From Arthrobacter sp. B3I9 (GTDB taxonomy: Bacteria; Actinomycetota; Actinomycetes; Actinomycetales; Micrococcaceae): 64,000 nt of DNA. The notes beneath the pieces are model-generated. The model had not been told where the DNA came from. It searched no databases and saw nothing but the letters and a program-made list of their open reading frames with translations. The stretch is taken from contig NZ_JAUSYO010000001.1 in the NCBI RefSeq assembly GCF_030816935.1, forward strand, positions 3,844,001-3,908,000, read 5' to 3'. Position 1 is the first letter of the stretch. Every line of letters begins with the position of its first letter. The translations under genes were made by a program, and so were the position numbers. This document shows, piece by piece, positions 42,801-51,843 of the stretch.

Positions 42801-44981
42801 AAGGTCATCGACGCCACCGAGCGCGAGCTGCAGCGTCTCGCCACCGACCGGAAGGTACGCGGCCTGGAGGGAGTGGCGGACCTGCTCCGGCTGCTGGGCC
42901 CTCTTACCCCGGAGGAAGTCGCCGCACGCCTGGAACCGCCGGCGGATGCCATGGTGGCGGAGCCCGTCCCGGCGGAGCCCACGGCGGCTGGGCCCGTCCC
43001 TGCCGAGCTGGCCGAGCCCATGGCCGCGGCCAATGCCGGGGCGCCGGCCGCGGAGCTTGTCCAGCCGGTTCCGGAAGCCGGCGGCATCCTGCTCGTCGAC
43101 GCCGCCACCCACCTCGCCGCCCTCCAGCGGGCCAATCGTGCCATCAAGGTGAACGTCGGCGGCGTGGAACGCTTCGCTGCCGTGGAAGACGCGGCCCGCC
43201 TGCGTGACGCGCTCGGCGTCCCCCTCCCCATGGGTGTGCCGCTGGCTTTTATCGAACCCGTGGCGGATCCGCTGGGCGACCTCGTCTCCCGCTACGCCCG
43301 GACGCACGGACCGTTCACCTCCGGCGAGGCGGCCGCCCGGCTGGGACTGGGCGTCGCCGTGGTCGGCACTGCACTGAAAAGGCTCGCCGCGGACGGCCGC
43401 GTTGTGGAGGGGGAGTTCCGTCCGCACGCCTCCCCGCCGGAAGCGACGGCGACGACAGCCGCCGCGGACGCCGCCTCGGCCGGCACGGATGCCGGTCCCG
43501 GAACACAGCACTCCCCCGCAGTGCCGTCCTTGGCGGGTGTCAGCGAGTGGTGCGACGCCGAGGTCCTCCGCCGGCTCCGCCGCCGGTCCCTCGCCGCGCT
43601 CCGGGCCGAGGTCGAGCCCGTGGACGCCGCCGCCTATGGCCGTTTCCTGCCTGCCTGGCAGAATGTCCGCACTCCCGGCCGGCGCGGCCAGTCCGCGCTG
43701 CGCGGGCTGGACGGCATCATCACCGCCGTCGACCAGCTTTCCGGGGTCCCCATCCCGGCGTCCGCCTGGGAACCACTGGTCCTCGCGAGCCGTGTGTCCG
43801 ACTACCAGCCGGCCATGCTCGACGAACTCATGGCTGCTGGCGAAGTACTCTGGTCCGGCGCCGGTGCATTGCCGGGCAATGACGGCTGGGTGAGCCTGCA
43901 CCTGGCCGACTCGGCCCAGCTGACGCTGAACCCCGCCGTGGAGTTCGAGCCTGGGGACGCGCAACAGCGGTTGCTGGACCACCTGCGGAACAACGGCGGC
44001 GGATACTTTTTCCGGCAACTGACCGAGATCGCCGGTGGCATGGACACCGTGCTGAGCGACCAGGACGTGACCTCCGCGCTCTGGGACCTCGCCTGGGCCG
44101 GCCGGGTTACCGGCGACACCTTTGCCCCGGTGCGTGCCCTGATTGCCGGCGGCCACACCGCGCACCGGCAGGTGTCCCGGGCTCCGCGGGCGCGGGCACC
44201 AAGGATGAGCAGGCTCGGGCGCGCCCACGGCACCGGTCTTCTGGGCTCGCCCGGGTTGACCGGCGGCCGCTACGGCTCGATGTCAGGCACGGCACCGACT
44301 CCGCCGCTGGCCGCGGGGCGTTGGTCCGCACTGCCCGCCCCGGAACTCGATCCCACCATCCACGCCCGGGCGACGGCTGAACTCCTGCTGGACCGTTACG
44401 GGGTGGTCACCCGCGGTTCCGTCATGGCGGAGAACATTCTGGGCGGGTTCGGGCTGATGTACAAGGTACTGGCCCGGCTGGAAGAGGCCGGGCGATGCCG
44501 GAGGGGTTACTTCATCGAGCATCTCGGCGCTGCCCAGTTCGCTGTCCCCGCCACGGTGGACCGGTTGCGGTCCTATGCCGAGGACACCGAGCTGCATAAA
44601 CCCGAGCCGACCGCCCTGGCCCTCGCCGCCACGGACCCTGCCAACCCCTACGGCGCTGCCCTGCCGTGGCCTGCCCTCAACGTCGAAGCGGGGACGGGAC
44701 ACCGCCCGGGCCGGAAAGCGGGAGCGCTTGTAGTGCTGGTCGACGGCGCCCTGGTCCTGTACGTGGAACGCGGCGGAAAGACCCTGCTCGCCTTCAGCGA
44801 GGATACCGACACCCTGGCTGCCGCCGGCGCGTCCCTGGTGGGCGTGGTGACCCGCGGGGCGGTCGACAAACTGATCATGGAAAAGGTCAACGGCCACGGC
44901 ATCCTGGACACGCCCGTTGCCTCTGCCCTCGCCCAGGCCGGCGCCTACTCAACCCCGAAGGGACTGAGAATCCGTGCCTGA
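39831..44981 (+). CDS. lhr: Large helicase-related protein Lhr
   Basis: The 1716-residue superfamily-2 helicase is longer than the ~1500-residue norm. Motif I is VVAPTGSGKTLAAF, motif II DEVHAVAGTKRG, motif III LSATV, and motifs V/VI include GIDMGAVDLVVQVESPPSV and QRVGRAGH. After the Lhr core there are winged-helix and large C-terminal domains used in DNA repair. Extra length comes from low-complexity inserts at about 350-385 (Gly/Pro), 615-645, and 1045-1085 (Pro/Ala repeats PAEPTAAGPVPAELAEP). Its last 8 bases overlap nei2, a pairing common in actinobacteria that suggests a joint role in repairing damaged bases. Confidence 0.95.
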   Translation: MKGQQLAGGTLAADAMDRFSRPTRDWFLGAFTAPTPAQNGAWNAISSGSHALVVAPTGSGKTLAAFLWALDRLLVSAPEAPEELPGLAPAKGTRRKAPKRNTRVLYISPLKALGVDVERNLRAPLIGITQTAKRLGLPAPLITVGVRSGDTPASDRRALLSNPPDILITTPESLFLMLTSKARETLSEVDTIIVDEVHAVAGTKRGAHLAVSLERLDALLPKPAQRIGLSATVEPKELVAQFLAGAAPVEIVAPPSKKNWDLTVSVPVEDMSDLQGAAGAFDSGPASGLQPQASIWPHVEEKIVDLVLANQSTIVFANSRRLAERLTARLNEIYAERQLMAAGAGWDELGGPPPDFGEPGEPSGGPDARPRPAATGTSTATPAHMMAQAGSTAGADPVLARAHHGSVSKDQRALIEDDLKSGRLRCVVATSSLELGIDMGAVDLVVQVESPPSVASGLQRVGRAGHQVGEISQGVLFPKHRADLVHTTITVERMLAGKIERLFVPANPLDILAQQTVAATALGSIDVEEWFSTVRRSAPFASLPRSAFEATLDLLAGRYPSDEFAELRPRIIWDRNAGTIEGRPGAQRLAVTSGGTIPDRGLFGVYIIGTEVEGPGGGGSRGASADGRAASPAAAAAKGGRRVGELDEEMVYESRVGDVFALGATSWKIEDITHDRVLVSPAFGQPGKLPFWKGDSLGRPVDLGRALGAFVRELSASDVGPATERCKASGLDDFAANNLIQYLAEQRLATEVVPSDTTLVVERFHDELGDWRVVLHSPFGMPVHAPWALAVGQRLHQRYGLDGSAMAADDGIVLRVPMMEDEPPGAELFLFDPEELEQIVTAEVGGSALFASRFRECAARALLLPRQNPGKRQPLWQQRQRSAQLLDVARKYPSFPIVLETVRECLQDVYDLPALKDIAASIERRELRIVQTTTQQPSPFAKSLLFGYVAQFLYEGDSPLAERRAAALALDSTLLNELLGRVELRELLDAKVIDATERELQRLATDRKVRGLEGVADLLRLLGPLTPEEVAARLEPPADAMVAEPVPAEPTAAGPVPAELAEPMAAANAGAPAAELVQPVPEAGGILLVDAATHLAALQRANRAIKVNVGGVERFAAVEDAARLRDALGVPLPMGVPLAFIEPVADPLGDLVSRYARTHGPFTSGEAAARLGLGVAVVGTALKRLAADGRVVEGEFRPHASPPEATATTAAADAASAGTDAGPGTQHSPAVPSLAGVSEWCDAEVLRRLRRRSLAALRAEVEPVDAAAYGRFLPAWQNVRTPGRRGQSALRGLDGIITAVDQLSGVPIPASAWEPLVLASRVSDYQPAMLDELMAAGEVLWSGAGALPGNDGWVSLHLADSAQLTLNPAVEFEPGDAQQRLLDHLRNNGGGYFFRQLTEIAGGMDTVLSDQDVTSALWDLAWAGRVTGDTFAPVRALIAGGHTAHRQVSRAPRARAPRMSRLGRAHGTGLLGSPGLTGGRYGSMSGTAPTPPLAAGRWSALPAPELDPTIHARATAELLLDRYGVVTRGSVMAENILGGFGLMYKVLARLEEAGRCRRGYFIEHLGAAQFAVPATVDRLRSYAEDTELHKPEPTALALAATDPANPYGAALPWPALNVEAGTGHRPGRKAGALVVLVDGALVLYVERGGKTLLAFSEDTDTLAAAGASLVGVVTRGAVDKLIMEKVNGHGILDTPVASALAQAGAYSTPKGLRIRA

Positions 44982-45915
44982 GGGAGACTCCGTGTTCCGC
45001 GCCGCCGCGCAGCTCCACGCCGCGCTGGCCGGCCAGCAACTGCTGTCCTCGGACTTCCGCGTGCCACGCTTCGCCACGCTCCGACTTGGCGGCTGGACCG
45101 TGACGGAGGTGGTGCCGCGGGGCAAGCACCTGTTGATGAGGTTGCAGGGGCCCGCGGCGCAGGAGTCGGACACCGTGCCAGGGCCCGCGGAGCAGCCGGG
45201 ACAATCGGCTTCCGGACACGCGGCGGCTCCCGCCGGCGCCGCCTCCCCCGACAGGAACCGGCTGACCATCCACTCGCACCTCAAGATGGAGGGGACCTGG
45301 CAGGTCTACCCGCCCGGGGGACGGTGGCGGAAACCCGGGTTCACAGCGCGGTGCGTCCTGCGCACGGCAACAGCAGATGCCGTGGGCTTCTCGCTGGGCA
45401 TCCTCGAAGTGGTCCGGACGTCCGAGGAGGACTCGGTTGTGGGACATCTGGGTCCGGACCTCCTCGGTCCGGACTGGGATCTGGCGGAGGCAGAACGGCG
45501 GATCCGTGCTGCCCCCGACGTTCCCATAGGTGTGGCGCTGCTGGACCAGCGGAACCTGGCAGGGATCGGGAACATCTATCGCTGCGAAGCCTGTTTCCTC
45601 TCCGGCGTCCATCCGGCGTCGCCCGTCTCCGCTGTGCCCGACCTGGCCGGCATGATTGACGACGCAAAGGTCCTGCTGGAGGCCAACGTCGGGGCGGGCC
45701 GCCGGAGCACAGTCCTGAATCCGCGAGGTGTGGCCGTGGGCCGGACTTCAGGGTTGCCCGGCTATTGGGTCTACCGGCGTGAACACCAGCCCTGCCTCAA
45801 ATGCCGTACGCCCATCCGGCGAGGAGTGCTCGGACCAGCAGGCGGTACCGAGGAACGGGACATCTATTTCTGTCCCAAGTGCCAGCCGGCCCCGGTGAGC
45901 GGCGCCGCCCAGTGA
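44974..45915 (+). CDS. nei2: DNA glycosylase/AP lyase of the Fpg/Nei family (Nei2-like)
   Basis: The 313-residue protein starts MPEGDSVFRAA, so Pro2 and Glu3 are the expected catalytic residues (the E-G-D form is Nei-like). It has SHLKMEGTW, the helix-two-turn-helix region LLDQRNLAGIGNIYRCEACF, and the C-terminal zinc finger CLKCRTPIRR...CPKC. It removes oxidised bases, mainly pyrimidines. A Pro/Ala/Gly insert at about 55-85 is extra. The start lies within the end of lhr. Confidence 0.93.
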   Translation: MPEGDSVFRAAAQLHAALAGQQLLSSDFRVPRFATLRLGGWTVTEVVPRGKHLLMRLQGPAAQESDTVPGPAEQPGQSASGHAAAPAGAASPDRNRLTIHSHLKMEGTWQVYPPGGRWRKPGFTARCVLRTATADAVGFSLGILEVVRTSEEDSVVGHLGPDLLGPDWDLAEAERRIRAAPDVPIGVALLDQRNLAGIGNIYRCEACFLSGVHPASPVSAVPDLAGMIDDAKVLLEANVGAGRRSTVLNPRGVAVGRTSGLPGYWVYRREHQPCLKCRTPIRRGVLGPAGGTEERDIYFCPKCQPAPVSGAAQ

Positions 45916-45946
45916 CGCCGGCCCCGCCCATCTCAACCCCGACGGG

Positions 45947-46570
45947 TCAGGGAGCCAGCGGCACCTCGGATGCCTCCGGCGTCGTTTCTTTGCGCTCCGG
46001 CACGGTGAAGCGCGGCAAGAGGAGCTGCACGAGCGGACCGATGGCGAGGGCGTAGAGCACCGTCCCGACCCCCACGGATCCGCCCAGCAACCAGCCAGCG
46101 GCCAGCACCACCACTTCGATTCCGGTCCGGATGGCCCGCACCGACCAGCCGGTGCGCCCGACGAGTCCGGTCATCAGCCCGTCCCGTGGGCCCGGCCCGA
46201 GACGGGCGCCGATGTAGCAGGCGGTGGCGATGCCGTTGAGCAGGACGGCCCCGGCGAGCATCGCTGCCTGCCCGACAAGGTGCGAGAACGCCGGCATGAG
46301 GGCCAGCCCGATGTCGGCGAAGACGCCCACCAGCACGGCGTTGAGCAGCGTGCCGATGCCGGGCCGCTGCCGGAGCGGGATCCAGAGGAGCAGCACCAGG
46401 AAACTCGTGATCATCACAACGGCGCCGATGCTCAGTCCCGTTTTGGCCGCGATGCCCTGATGAAAAACGTCCCAGGGATCCAGTCCAAGACCGGCCCGGA
46501 TGAACATCGCGATCGAGAGGCCGTACATGGCAAGGCCAATGAGGAGCTGCAGGAGCCGTCGAGTCATCAT
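45947..46570 (-). CDS. YczE/YyaS-type integral membrane protein
   Basis: The 207-residue protein has five predicted helices. Family blocks include RAGLGLDPWDVFHQGIA and GARLGPGPRDGLMTGL. Homologues are annotated YczE/YitT-like; their transport or regulatory role is not known. The ATG at 46570 has GGAG just upstream; upstream codons up to 46801 lack membrane-protein character and overlap the divergent gene. Confidence 0.82.
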   Translation of the reverse strand: MMTRRLLQLLIGLAMYGLSIAMFIRAGLGLDPWDVFHQGIAAKTGLSIGAVVMITSFLVLLLWIPLRQRPGIGTLLNAVLVGVFADIGLALMPAFSHLVGQAAMLAGAVLLNGIATACYIGARLGPGPRDGLMTGLVGRTGWSVRAIRTGIEVVVLAAGWLLGGSVGVGTVLYALAIGPLVQLLLPRFTVPERKETTPEASEVPLAP

Positions 46571-46721
46571 CGCTCCATTCTCTTCGATAACTGGCCGGTC
46601 ACGAACCGGGCGCCGGATAGACGGTTCCCCGCCGCCTCGTGGAAGGCCACGTCGTGTGCGCAGGGAACCATCAAAACCGCGACAAAACGGCGCAGGAAGC
46701 ACCGCCACGTAGAATGGACCG

Positions 46722-47687
46722 GTGATGCAATCCCCCCTTCCCGTGCGCGATGGCGTCAACGCCACCCGCCTTCGCCTCCCGGACGAGGGACCGTGGGACA
46801 CCGCGATGGACTACATGATGCACCGCTGGGGGCACATCGACCCGCAGGGCATCGAGGACCGGTTCGACGCCGGCGAAATCGTGGGTGAAGCCGGACTCCC
46901 CCTGGACCGGACCACGCCGCTCCAGAACCACACCTTCATCTGGTACTACCGCACCCTGCCCCCGGAGACCCGGATTCCGGTGGAGCTGGACATCCTGCAC
47001 CACGACGAGCACCTCCTCGTCGTGGACAAACCCCACTTCCTGCCCACCACGCCTGGGGGTACCTACATCCAGGAGTCCGCCCTGGTCCGGCTCCGGAACC
47101 AGCTCAAGCTGCCGGACCTCGTACCGATGCACCGGCTGGACCGCATGACGGCCGGAATCCTCTTGCTGTCCACCAACCCGGAAACCCGCGGCAAATACCA
47201 GGTGCTTTTCGAAAAGCGGAAGGTCCAGAAGGAGTACGAGTGCGTCGCCGCGGCCGAGCCCGCCGCAGGTTACCCCGGCGTCGACTTCCCGGTGGTGGTC
47301 CGGAACCGGATGACCAAGTCGCGCAGCTACCTGCTGGCCGAGGTGGTTGACGGCGAACCGAACGCGGAGACCCGCATCGAGCGGCTCCGGACCTTCGGAA
47401 AGGCTCCTGCTGCTGGAAGTACAGGGATGCCCGACGGCGAAAACCGCCATCGTGCGCTGTACCGCCTGCAGCCCCACACCGGGAAAACCCACCAGCTGCG
47501 GGTGCATATGGCATCGCTTGGCCTTGGCATAGTTAACGACGCGTTCTACCCGGAGCTGCTGGACAAGGCCCCGGACGACTACGCCAAACCACTGCAGCTG
47601 CTGGCCCGCGGGATCCGGTTTGTCGACCCCATCAGCGGCAAACCGGTGGAGTACCGCAGCCGGCTGACCCTCAGCGAAGCCCGCTGA
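46722..47687 (+). CDS. RluA-family pseudouridine synthase
   Basis: The 321-residue protein has the catalytic block MHRLDRMTAGILLLS with the essential Asp, preceded by DEHLLVVDKPHFLPTTP and followed by KTHQLRVHMASLG. It changes uridine to pseudouridine in rRNA or tRNA; the target base cannot be told. An insert after FGKAP (about 230-240) is low-complexity. It starts with GTG followed at once by ATG. Confidence 0.92.
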   Translation: MMQSPLPVRDGVNATRLRLPDEGPWDTAMDYMMHRWGHIDPQGIEDRFDAGEIVGEAGLPLDRTTPLQNHTFIWYYRTLPPETRIPVELDILHHDEHLLVVDKPHFLPTTPGGTYIQESALVRLRNQLKLPDLVPMHRLDRMTAGILLLSTNPETRGKYQVLFEKRKVQKEYECVAAAEPAAGYPGVDFPVVVRNRMTKSRSYLLAEVVDGEPNAETRIERLRTFGKAPAAGSTGMPDGENRHRALYRLQPHTGKTHQLRVHMASLGLGIVNDAFYPELLDKAPDDYAKPLQLLARGIRFVDPISGKPVEYRSRLTLSEAR

Positions 47688-47759
47688 ACCTGCCGGGAGC
47701 ATCCCGCCCATGAGCCGCCCCTAGTCGCGGAGCGGACGGGAGGTTCAAGGGGGCCGGAA

Positions 47760-48404
47760 GTGCGGTACGTTGTGCCCATGGACTTCGGCAGCGCGGACAG
47801 CTGGGGGGACATGATCTATATGTGGATCGTCCCGATCGTCATGGGCGACGCCATTTTTCCTCCGGTCCCGTCCGAGATGGTAGTCATCACCGGCGGCGCC
47901 CTGTCCGCGGACGGCCGGGCCAATGTCGTCCTGGTGGTCCTCCTCGCCACCCTGGCGTCCTGGCTTGGCGACGTCCTCGTGTTCCAGCTCTTCAAGCGGC
48001 GCCTCAGCCATGTTCTGGACCGCTGGCACTGGGGCCGGGCGTTCCACCTGGCCGTACACAGGGCCATCGCCCAGGCCGGCCGGTCCTCCACCTACGGAGC
48101 GATCATCGGCATCCGCTTCATCCCCGGCGGGCGGCTCGGGACAACGGCAGCCGCGGGCATCGCCAACGTCTCCACCCGCGGCTTCAGCCTCTGCGCCGCC
48201 CTCGGGGGCCTGCTCTGGGCCGTCTGGTCCGTGAGCCTGGGCTATTTCACCGGCGCGGCCACTGGGCTGCCTTTCTGGGCGAGCTCCCTGATCGGGGTCG
48301 GCGTGGGGCTGGCGATCGGCGCGGTGGTGGGCATCATCGTCACGCGTCGGCGCGGCGACCGCTCCCCCGTGGTGGAAGGCCCCGAGGACCAGCTGGACGG
48401 CTGA
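47760..48404 (+). CDS. DedA-family membrane protein
   Basis: The 214-residue protein has the DedA/SNARE-associated fold: FPPVPSEMVVITGG in the first re-entrant segment, the G-x-x-x-G with Arg in GIRFIPGGRLGTTAAAG, and four or five helices. DedA proteins are thought to move lipid carriers such as undecaprenyl phosphate across the membrane. The GTG at 47760 is used here; the ATG at 47778 (MDFGS) is possible. Confidence 0.87.
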   Translation: MRYVVPMDFGSADSWGDMIYMWIVPIVMGDAIFPPVPSEMVVITGGALSADGRANVVLVVLLATLASWLGDVLVFQLFKRRLSHVLDRWHWGRAFHLAVHRAIAQAGRSSTYGAIIGIRFIPGGRLGTTAAAGIANVSTRGFSLCAALGGLLWAVWSVSLGYFTGAATGLPFWASSLIGVGVGLAIGAVVGIIVTRRRGDRSPVVEGPEDQLDG

Positions 48405-48409
48405 CGCCC

Positions 48410-48439
48410 GCGGCTGCGGCTGCGGCTGCGGCTGCGGCT
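48410..48439. repeat. Five tandem copies of GCGGCT
   Basis: A perfect hexanucleotide repeat (5 x 6 bases) fills the gap between the DedA gene and the convergent hypothetical gene and touches the latter's stop codon. Such a repeat can change copy number by slippage; here it would alter only the untranslated gap, or the end of the 101-residue protein. Confidence 0.9.
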
Positions 48440-48743
48440 AGACGGGTGCCCATCGGCCGCGGCTGCGCCGGAGCACCGTCATGGCGCCGGTCACCGCAAC
48501 GCGTTCGACGGCGTCGCGCATCATCGCTGCCGACTCGTGGGCCTGGCTGTTCTCTCCGCCGTATGTCGTCGCGTTAACGAGGAACCGCAGATTCAGCTGG
48601 GGAACGCCGCCGGCCAGCTCCAGCTGATTTGATTCGACATGGTGCCGGGTCTCCAGCGCCTCCACGGCAGCCGCCATCACGGCCTCCGGCGGATTGCCCG
48701 GCTTGAGCCCGGTGATTTTCAGTCTGGTCTGGAACGACGGCAT
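48438..48743 (-). CDS. Small hypothetical protein
   Basis: The 101-residue protein begins MPSFQTRLKITGLKPGNPPE. It mixes beta-strands and helices (VMAAAVEALETRHHVESNQL, LNLRFLVNATTYGGENSQA) and ends in a basic tail. No signal or membrane segment. It lies 51 bases downstream of ppc in the same direction and may be read through from it. Not recognised. Confidence 0.7.
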   Translation of the reverse strand: MPSFQTRLKITGLKPGNPPEAVMAAAVEALETRHHVESNQLELAGGVPQLNLRFLVNATTYGGENSQAHESAAMMRDAVERVAVTGAMTVLRRSRGRWAPV

Positions 48744-48794
48744 GACCTCCAGCCTAGATGGTCCGGATACCGCGCCCAAGAGCGCGGAACGGGA

Positions 48795-51614
48795 CTAGCC
48801 GGTGTTGCGGAGGCCTGCCGCGACTCCATTGACGGTGATCAGCATGGCGCGCTGGAGCCGTTCGTCGATTTCGGCGCCCGACAGGCTCTCATCGCCCGTT
48901 GACTCAGACCGGATGCGGCGCAGCAGCTCCACCTGCAGGTAGCTGATGGGGTCGAGGTACTGGTCGCGGATCTCCAGCGACCGCTTGAGGGTCGGCTGGG
49001 CATCGAGCAGCAGGTCCTCGCCGGTGAGCCGCTGGATCTCGGCGACCGTAAGGTCGTACTCGTCCCGGATGGCCCGGAAGAGATGGTGGAGCCCCTCCGG
49101 CACCAGCGTGGAAACGTAGTAGCCGGCGATGTCCATGTCCGTCTTGGCAAGCGTCATTTCGACGTTGGAGAGCACCGACCGGAAGAAGTGCCAGCCCTCC
49201 ATCATCTCCCCCAGCTGGGCCGAGTGGCCGGCCTCGCGGGCGGCCTTCAGGCCGGAGCCGACGCCGAACCAGCCCGGCACGATCTGCCGCGACTGGGTCC
49301 AGCCGAACACCCACGGGATCGCGCGCAGGCCTTCGAGTCCGGCGCCGGAATCGGGGCGCTTGGACGGGCGGGAGCCGATGTTGAGGGAGCCCAGCTGCTC
49401 CACCGGGGTGGAAGCCACGAAGTAGGCGGGCAGGTCCGGGTCCTCGATCAGCGCCCGGTACCGTGCGAAGGCCGCGTCGGAGATCGTCTCCATCACGTGG
49501 CCGTACCGTCCGCGCTGGTCCTCGGAGGTGCGCGGGGCGCGGTGCAGCGCCGAGCCCTGCAGCACGGCGGCCAGCGAGAGCTCCAGGTTTTCCCGGGCAA
49601 GCTCGGGCAGCGAATACTTGTCCGAAATGACCTCGCCCTGCTCGGTGAATTTGATTTCACCCTCCAGCACGCCGTTCGGCTGGGCCAGGATCGCGTCGTA
49701 GGTGGGCCCGCCGCCACGGCCCACCGAGCCGCCGCGGCCATGGAAGAGGCGCACGCGCACACCGTGCTTCGCCGCGACGTCCCGGAGTTTCCGCTGGGTC
49801 TTGTGGATCTCCCACTGGCTTGTCATGACGCCGGATTCCTTGTTGGAGTCCGAGTAGCCGAGCATGATCTCCTGCACGTCCCCGCGCAGCCGGACCAGCT
49901 CACGGTAAGACGAATCGGAAAGCAGTTGGTCCACGATCTCGGCCGAGGCACGCAGCTCGTCCACGGTTTCCAGCAGCGGGGCGAAGCCGATCCTGGCGTA
50001 GGGCCTCTCGCCGAAGAGGCTCACAAGCCCGGCCTCGCGGGCCAGGACGGCCGCGGCCAGCACGTCGTCGGCGCCGCGGGTCATCGAGATGATGTAGGTC
50101 TCGATCACATCGGGGCCGTAGGTCTTCAAGGCGCGGCGGATCTCACGGAAAACGTCGTACGTGCCGTCGGCGGCGCCGTCGAGCTTAATGGGGTGGCCGG
50201 AGAGCGGGCGCCGCGACGCCAGCTCGGAACCCAGCACCTCCAGCCGTTCGGCACGGCTCAGTTCGGCGTACCGGACGCCGGGACCGCCCAGCCGGTCCAT
50301 CAGCTGCCCGACGGCGTCGTGGTGGTGGTCTGCATGTTCGCGGATGTCCAGGGTTGCCAGGTGCAGCCCGAACGACGCGATGGCCCGGCGTACCCTCGCC
50401 AGCGCACCGTCCGCGGCAAGAGCGCCGTGGTGGTTCCGCAACGACCCGTCCAATAGAGCCAGCTCGGCGAGGAGCTCCGCGGTGGTGGTGTAGTCGCGTC
50501 CGGGCTCGTGCGCAGACCCGGACGCGACCCGCCGCCCGGTGTTCAGCAGCTTGGCCTTGATGCAGGTGAGCTTGAGCCGGTACGGCTCCTGGCCGTTCAG
50601 TTCGAGGACCCTGCGGTCCAGGCCCGGCAGGTTGCCGAGGTCGACGTCGATCGAGTCCAGCAGCTCCTGGTCCGCCCCGGCGAGCGCCGTCGAGTTGGAC
50701 AGGATGGAGATGAGCCCGTCGAGCAGGGCGATGCTGATCCGGACTGCATGCTGGTTCTGGATCTGCAGGATCTCTCGGGTGACCGCTGCCGTGACGTTCG
50801 GGTTGCCGTCCCGGTCCCCGCCGATCCAGGAACCGAAGCGGATGGGCGCCTTTTCCGCGGGCAGCGTGACGCCGTGCTCGCCGAGGAGCTCCGAGAGGTC
50901 CGCCAGCATTTCCGGCATGGCGTCGGTAAGGATGCTCGTGAGGTAGTAGATGGCGTTCCGGGCCTCGTCCACCGGCGTGGGCCGGACCTGCCGGAGCTCG
51001 TCGGTCTGCCACATCTGGTCAATGACTTCTGAGAGCTGGCGGTCCTGGCGGCGCCGCGCGGAGGTCCCCTCCGCGGTGCTCTCGGCGAGGATGTCGGAGA
51101 GCCGGCGGACTTTGTCGAGAACGGAGCGGCGGGACGCCTCGGTGGGATGCGCGGTGAAGATGGGGCGGACATCGAGTCCGTTGACCACCTCCTGCAGCAC
51201 CGCCGGTCCGGCCTGTCCGGCGATGTCACCCACGGTCTTGGCCAGCCAGCCGTCCTTTTCCTGGCGGCTCCGCAGCCCGCGGACCCGGTGGACCTGCTCG
51301 GCGGCGTTGGCCAGATGGAAATAGAAAGCGAAGGCGCGGACCAGGTCCGTTGCCTGGTCAAGGGGCAGGGAGCCGAGCAGTTCGCGGACCTGCGCCACGA
51401 CGTCGTACGAGCTCCACGGGCCGGTGGCATCCGCCCCGCCCCGGGCGGCTTCCTTGGACTCCTTGGTCAGCAGCCGGACCTGCTCGACGAGGTCAAGGAG
51501 TTCAGGCCCGTGTTGGCGGACCAGGGATTCACCCAGCAGGGTGGACACCCGGCGAACATCGGCGCGCAGTTCGGCGGCGAGATCGGTGTCGGAATTGATT
51601 GCAGTGTCAGCCAT
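48795..51614 (-). CDS. ppc: Phosphoenolpyruvate carboxylase
   Basis: The 939-residue protein has the expected length. It fixes bicarbonate onto phosphoenolpyruvate to give oxaloacetate, replenishing the TCA cycle. The catalytic motifs are complete: [12 protein letters not shown] with the key His, [37 protein letters not shown], and the invariant C-terminal NTG. Confidence 0.97.
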   Translation of the reverse strand: MADTAINSDTDLAAELRADVRRVSTLLGESLVRQHGPELLDLVEQVRLLTKESKEAARGGADATGPWSSYDVVAQVRELLGSLPLDQATDLVRAFAFYFHLANAAEQVHRVRGLRSRQEKDGWLAKTVGDIAGQAGPAVLQEVVNGLDVRPIFTAHPTEASRRSVLDKVRRLSDILAESTAEGTSARRRQDRQLSEVIDQMWQTDELRQVRPTPVDEARNAIYYLTSILTDAMPEMLADLSELLGEHGVTLPAEKAPIRFGSWIGGDRDGNPNVTAAVTREILQIQNQHAVRISIALLDGLISILSNSTALAGADQELLDSIDVDLGNLPGLDRRVLELNGQEPYRLKLTCIKAKLLNTGRRVASGSAHEPGRDYTTTAELLAELALLDGSLRNHHGALAADGALARVRRAIASFGLHLATLDIREHADHHHDAVGQLMDRLGGPGVRYAELSRAERLEVLGSELASRRPLSGHPIKLDGAADGTYDVFREIRRALKTYGPDVIETYIISMTRGADDVLAAAVLAREAGLVSLFGERPYARIGFAPLLETVDELRASAEIVDQLLSDSSYRELVRLRGDVQEIMLGYSDSNKESGVMTSQWEIHKTQRKLRDVAAKHGVRVRLFHGRGGSVGRGGGPTYDAILAQPNGVLEGEIKFTEQGEVISDKYSLPELARENLELSLAAVLQGSALHRAPRTSEDQRGRYGHVMETISDAAFARYRALIEDPDLPAYFVASTPVEQLGSLNIGSRPSKRPDSGAGLEGLRAIPWVFGWTQSRQIVPGWFGVGSGLKAAREAGHSAQLGEMMEGWHFFRSVLSNVEMTLAKTDMDIAGYYVSTLVPEGLHHLFRAIRDEYDLTVAEIQRLTGEDLLLDAQPTLKRSLEIRDQYLDPISYLQVELLRRIRSESTGDESLSGAEIDERLQRAMLITVNGVAAGLRNTG

Positions 51615-51843
51615 GGAAACTATCTTTCGAGGGTTCGGCGTGGCTCGTACACTGCGCTGGATACTGTGAGCCCGGTTACTTCTTCCTAAGGGATGCTACC
51701 CGCAGCCGGGGCCGGCTGGGAATCCGTCTCAGATAGTGTCACCGCCCCGCTTGCGCCCCGCCCGCCCCAGATAGCTGGCAGTTGGGGTCGTTTTGGGGGC
51801 TCATAACGACAAGAGGTGCCAGCCAGTTGGGAGGACCCTAGGC

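Noticed and set aside
40152..44228. 1358-codon open frame on the minus strand opposite lhr
   Set aside because: It mirrors the third codon positions of a clearly real helicase in very GC-rich DNA, has an Arg/Gly/His/Gln-rich translation and no domain.
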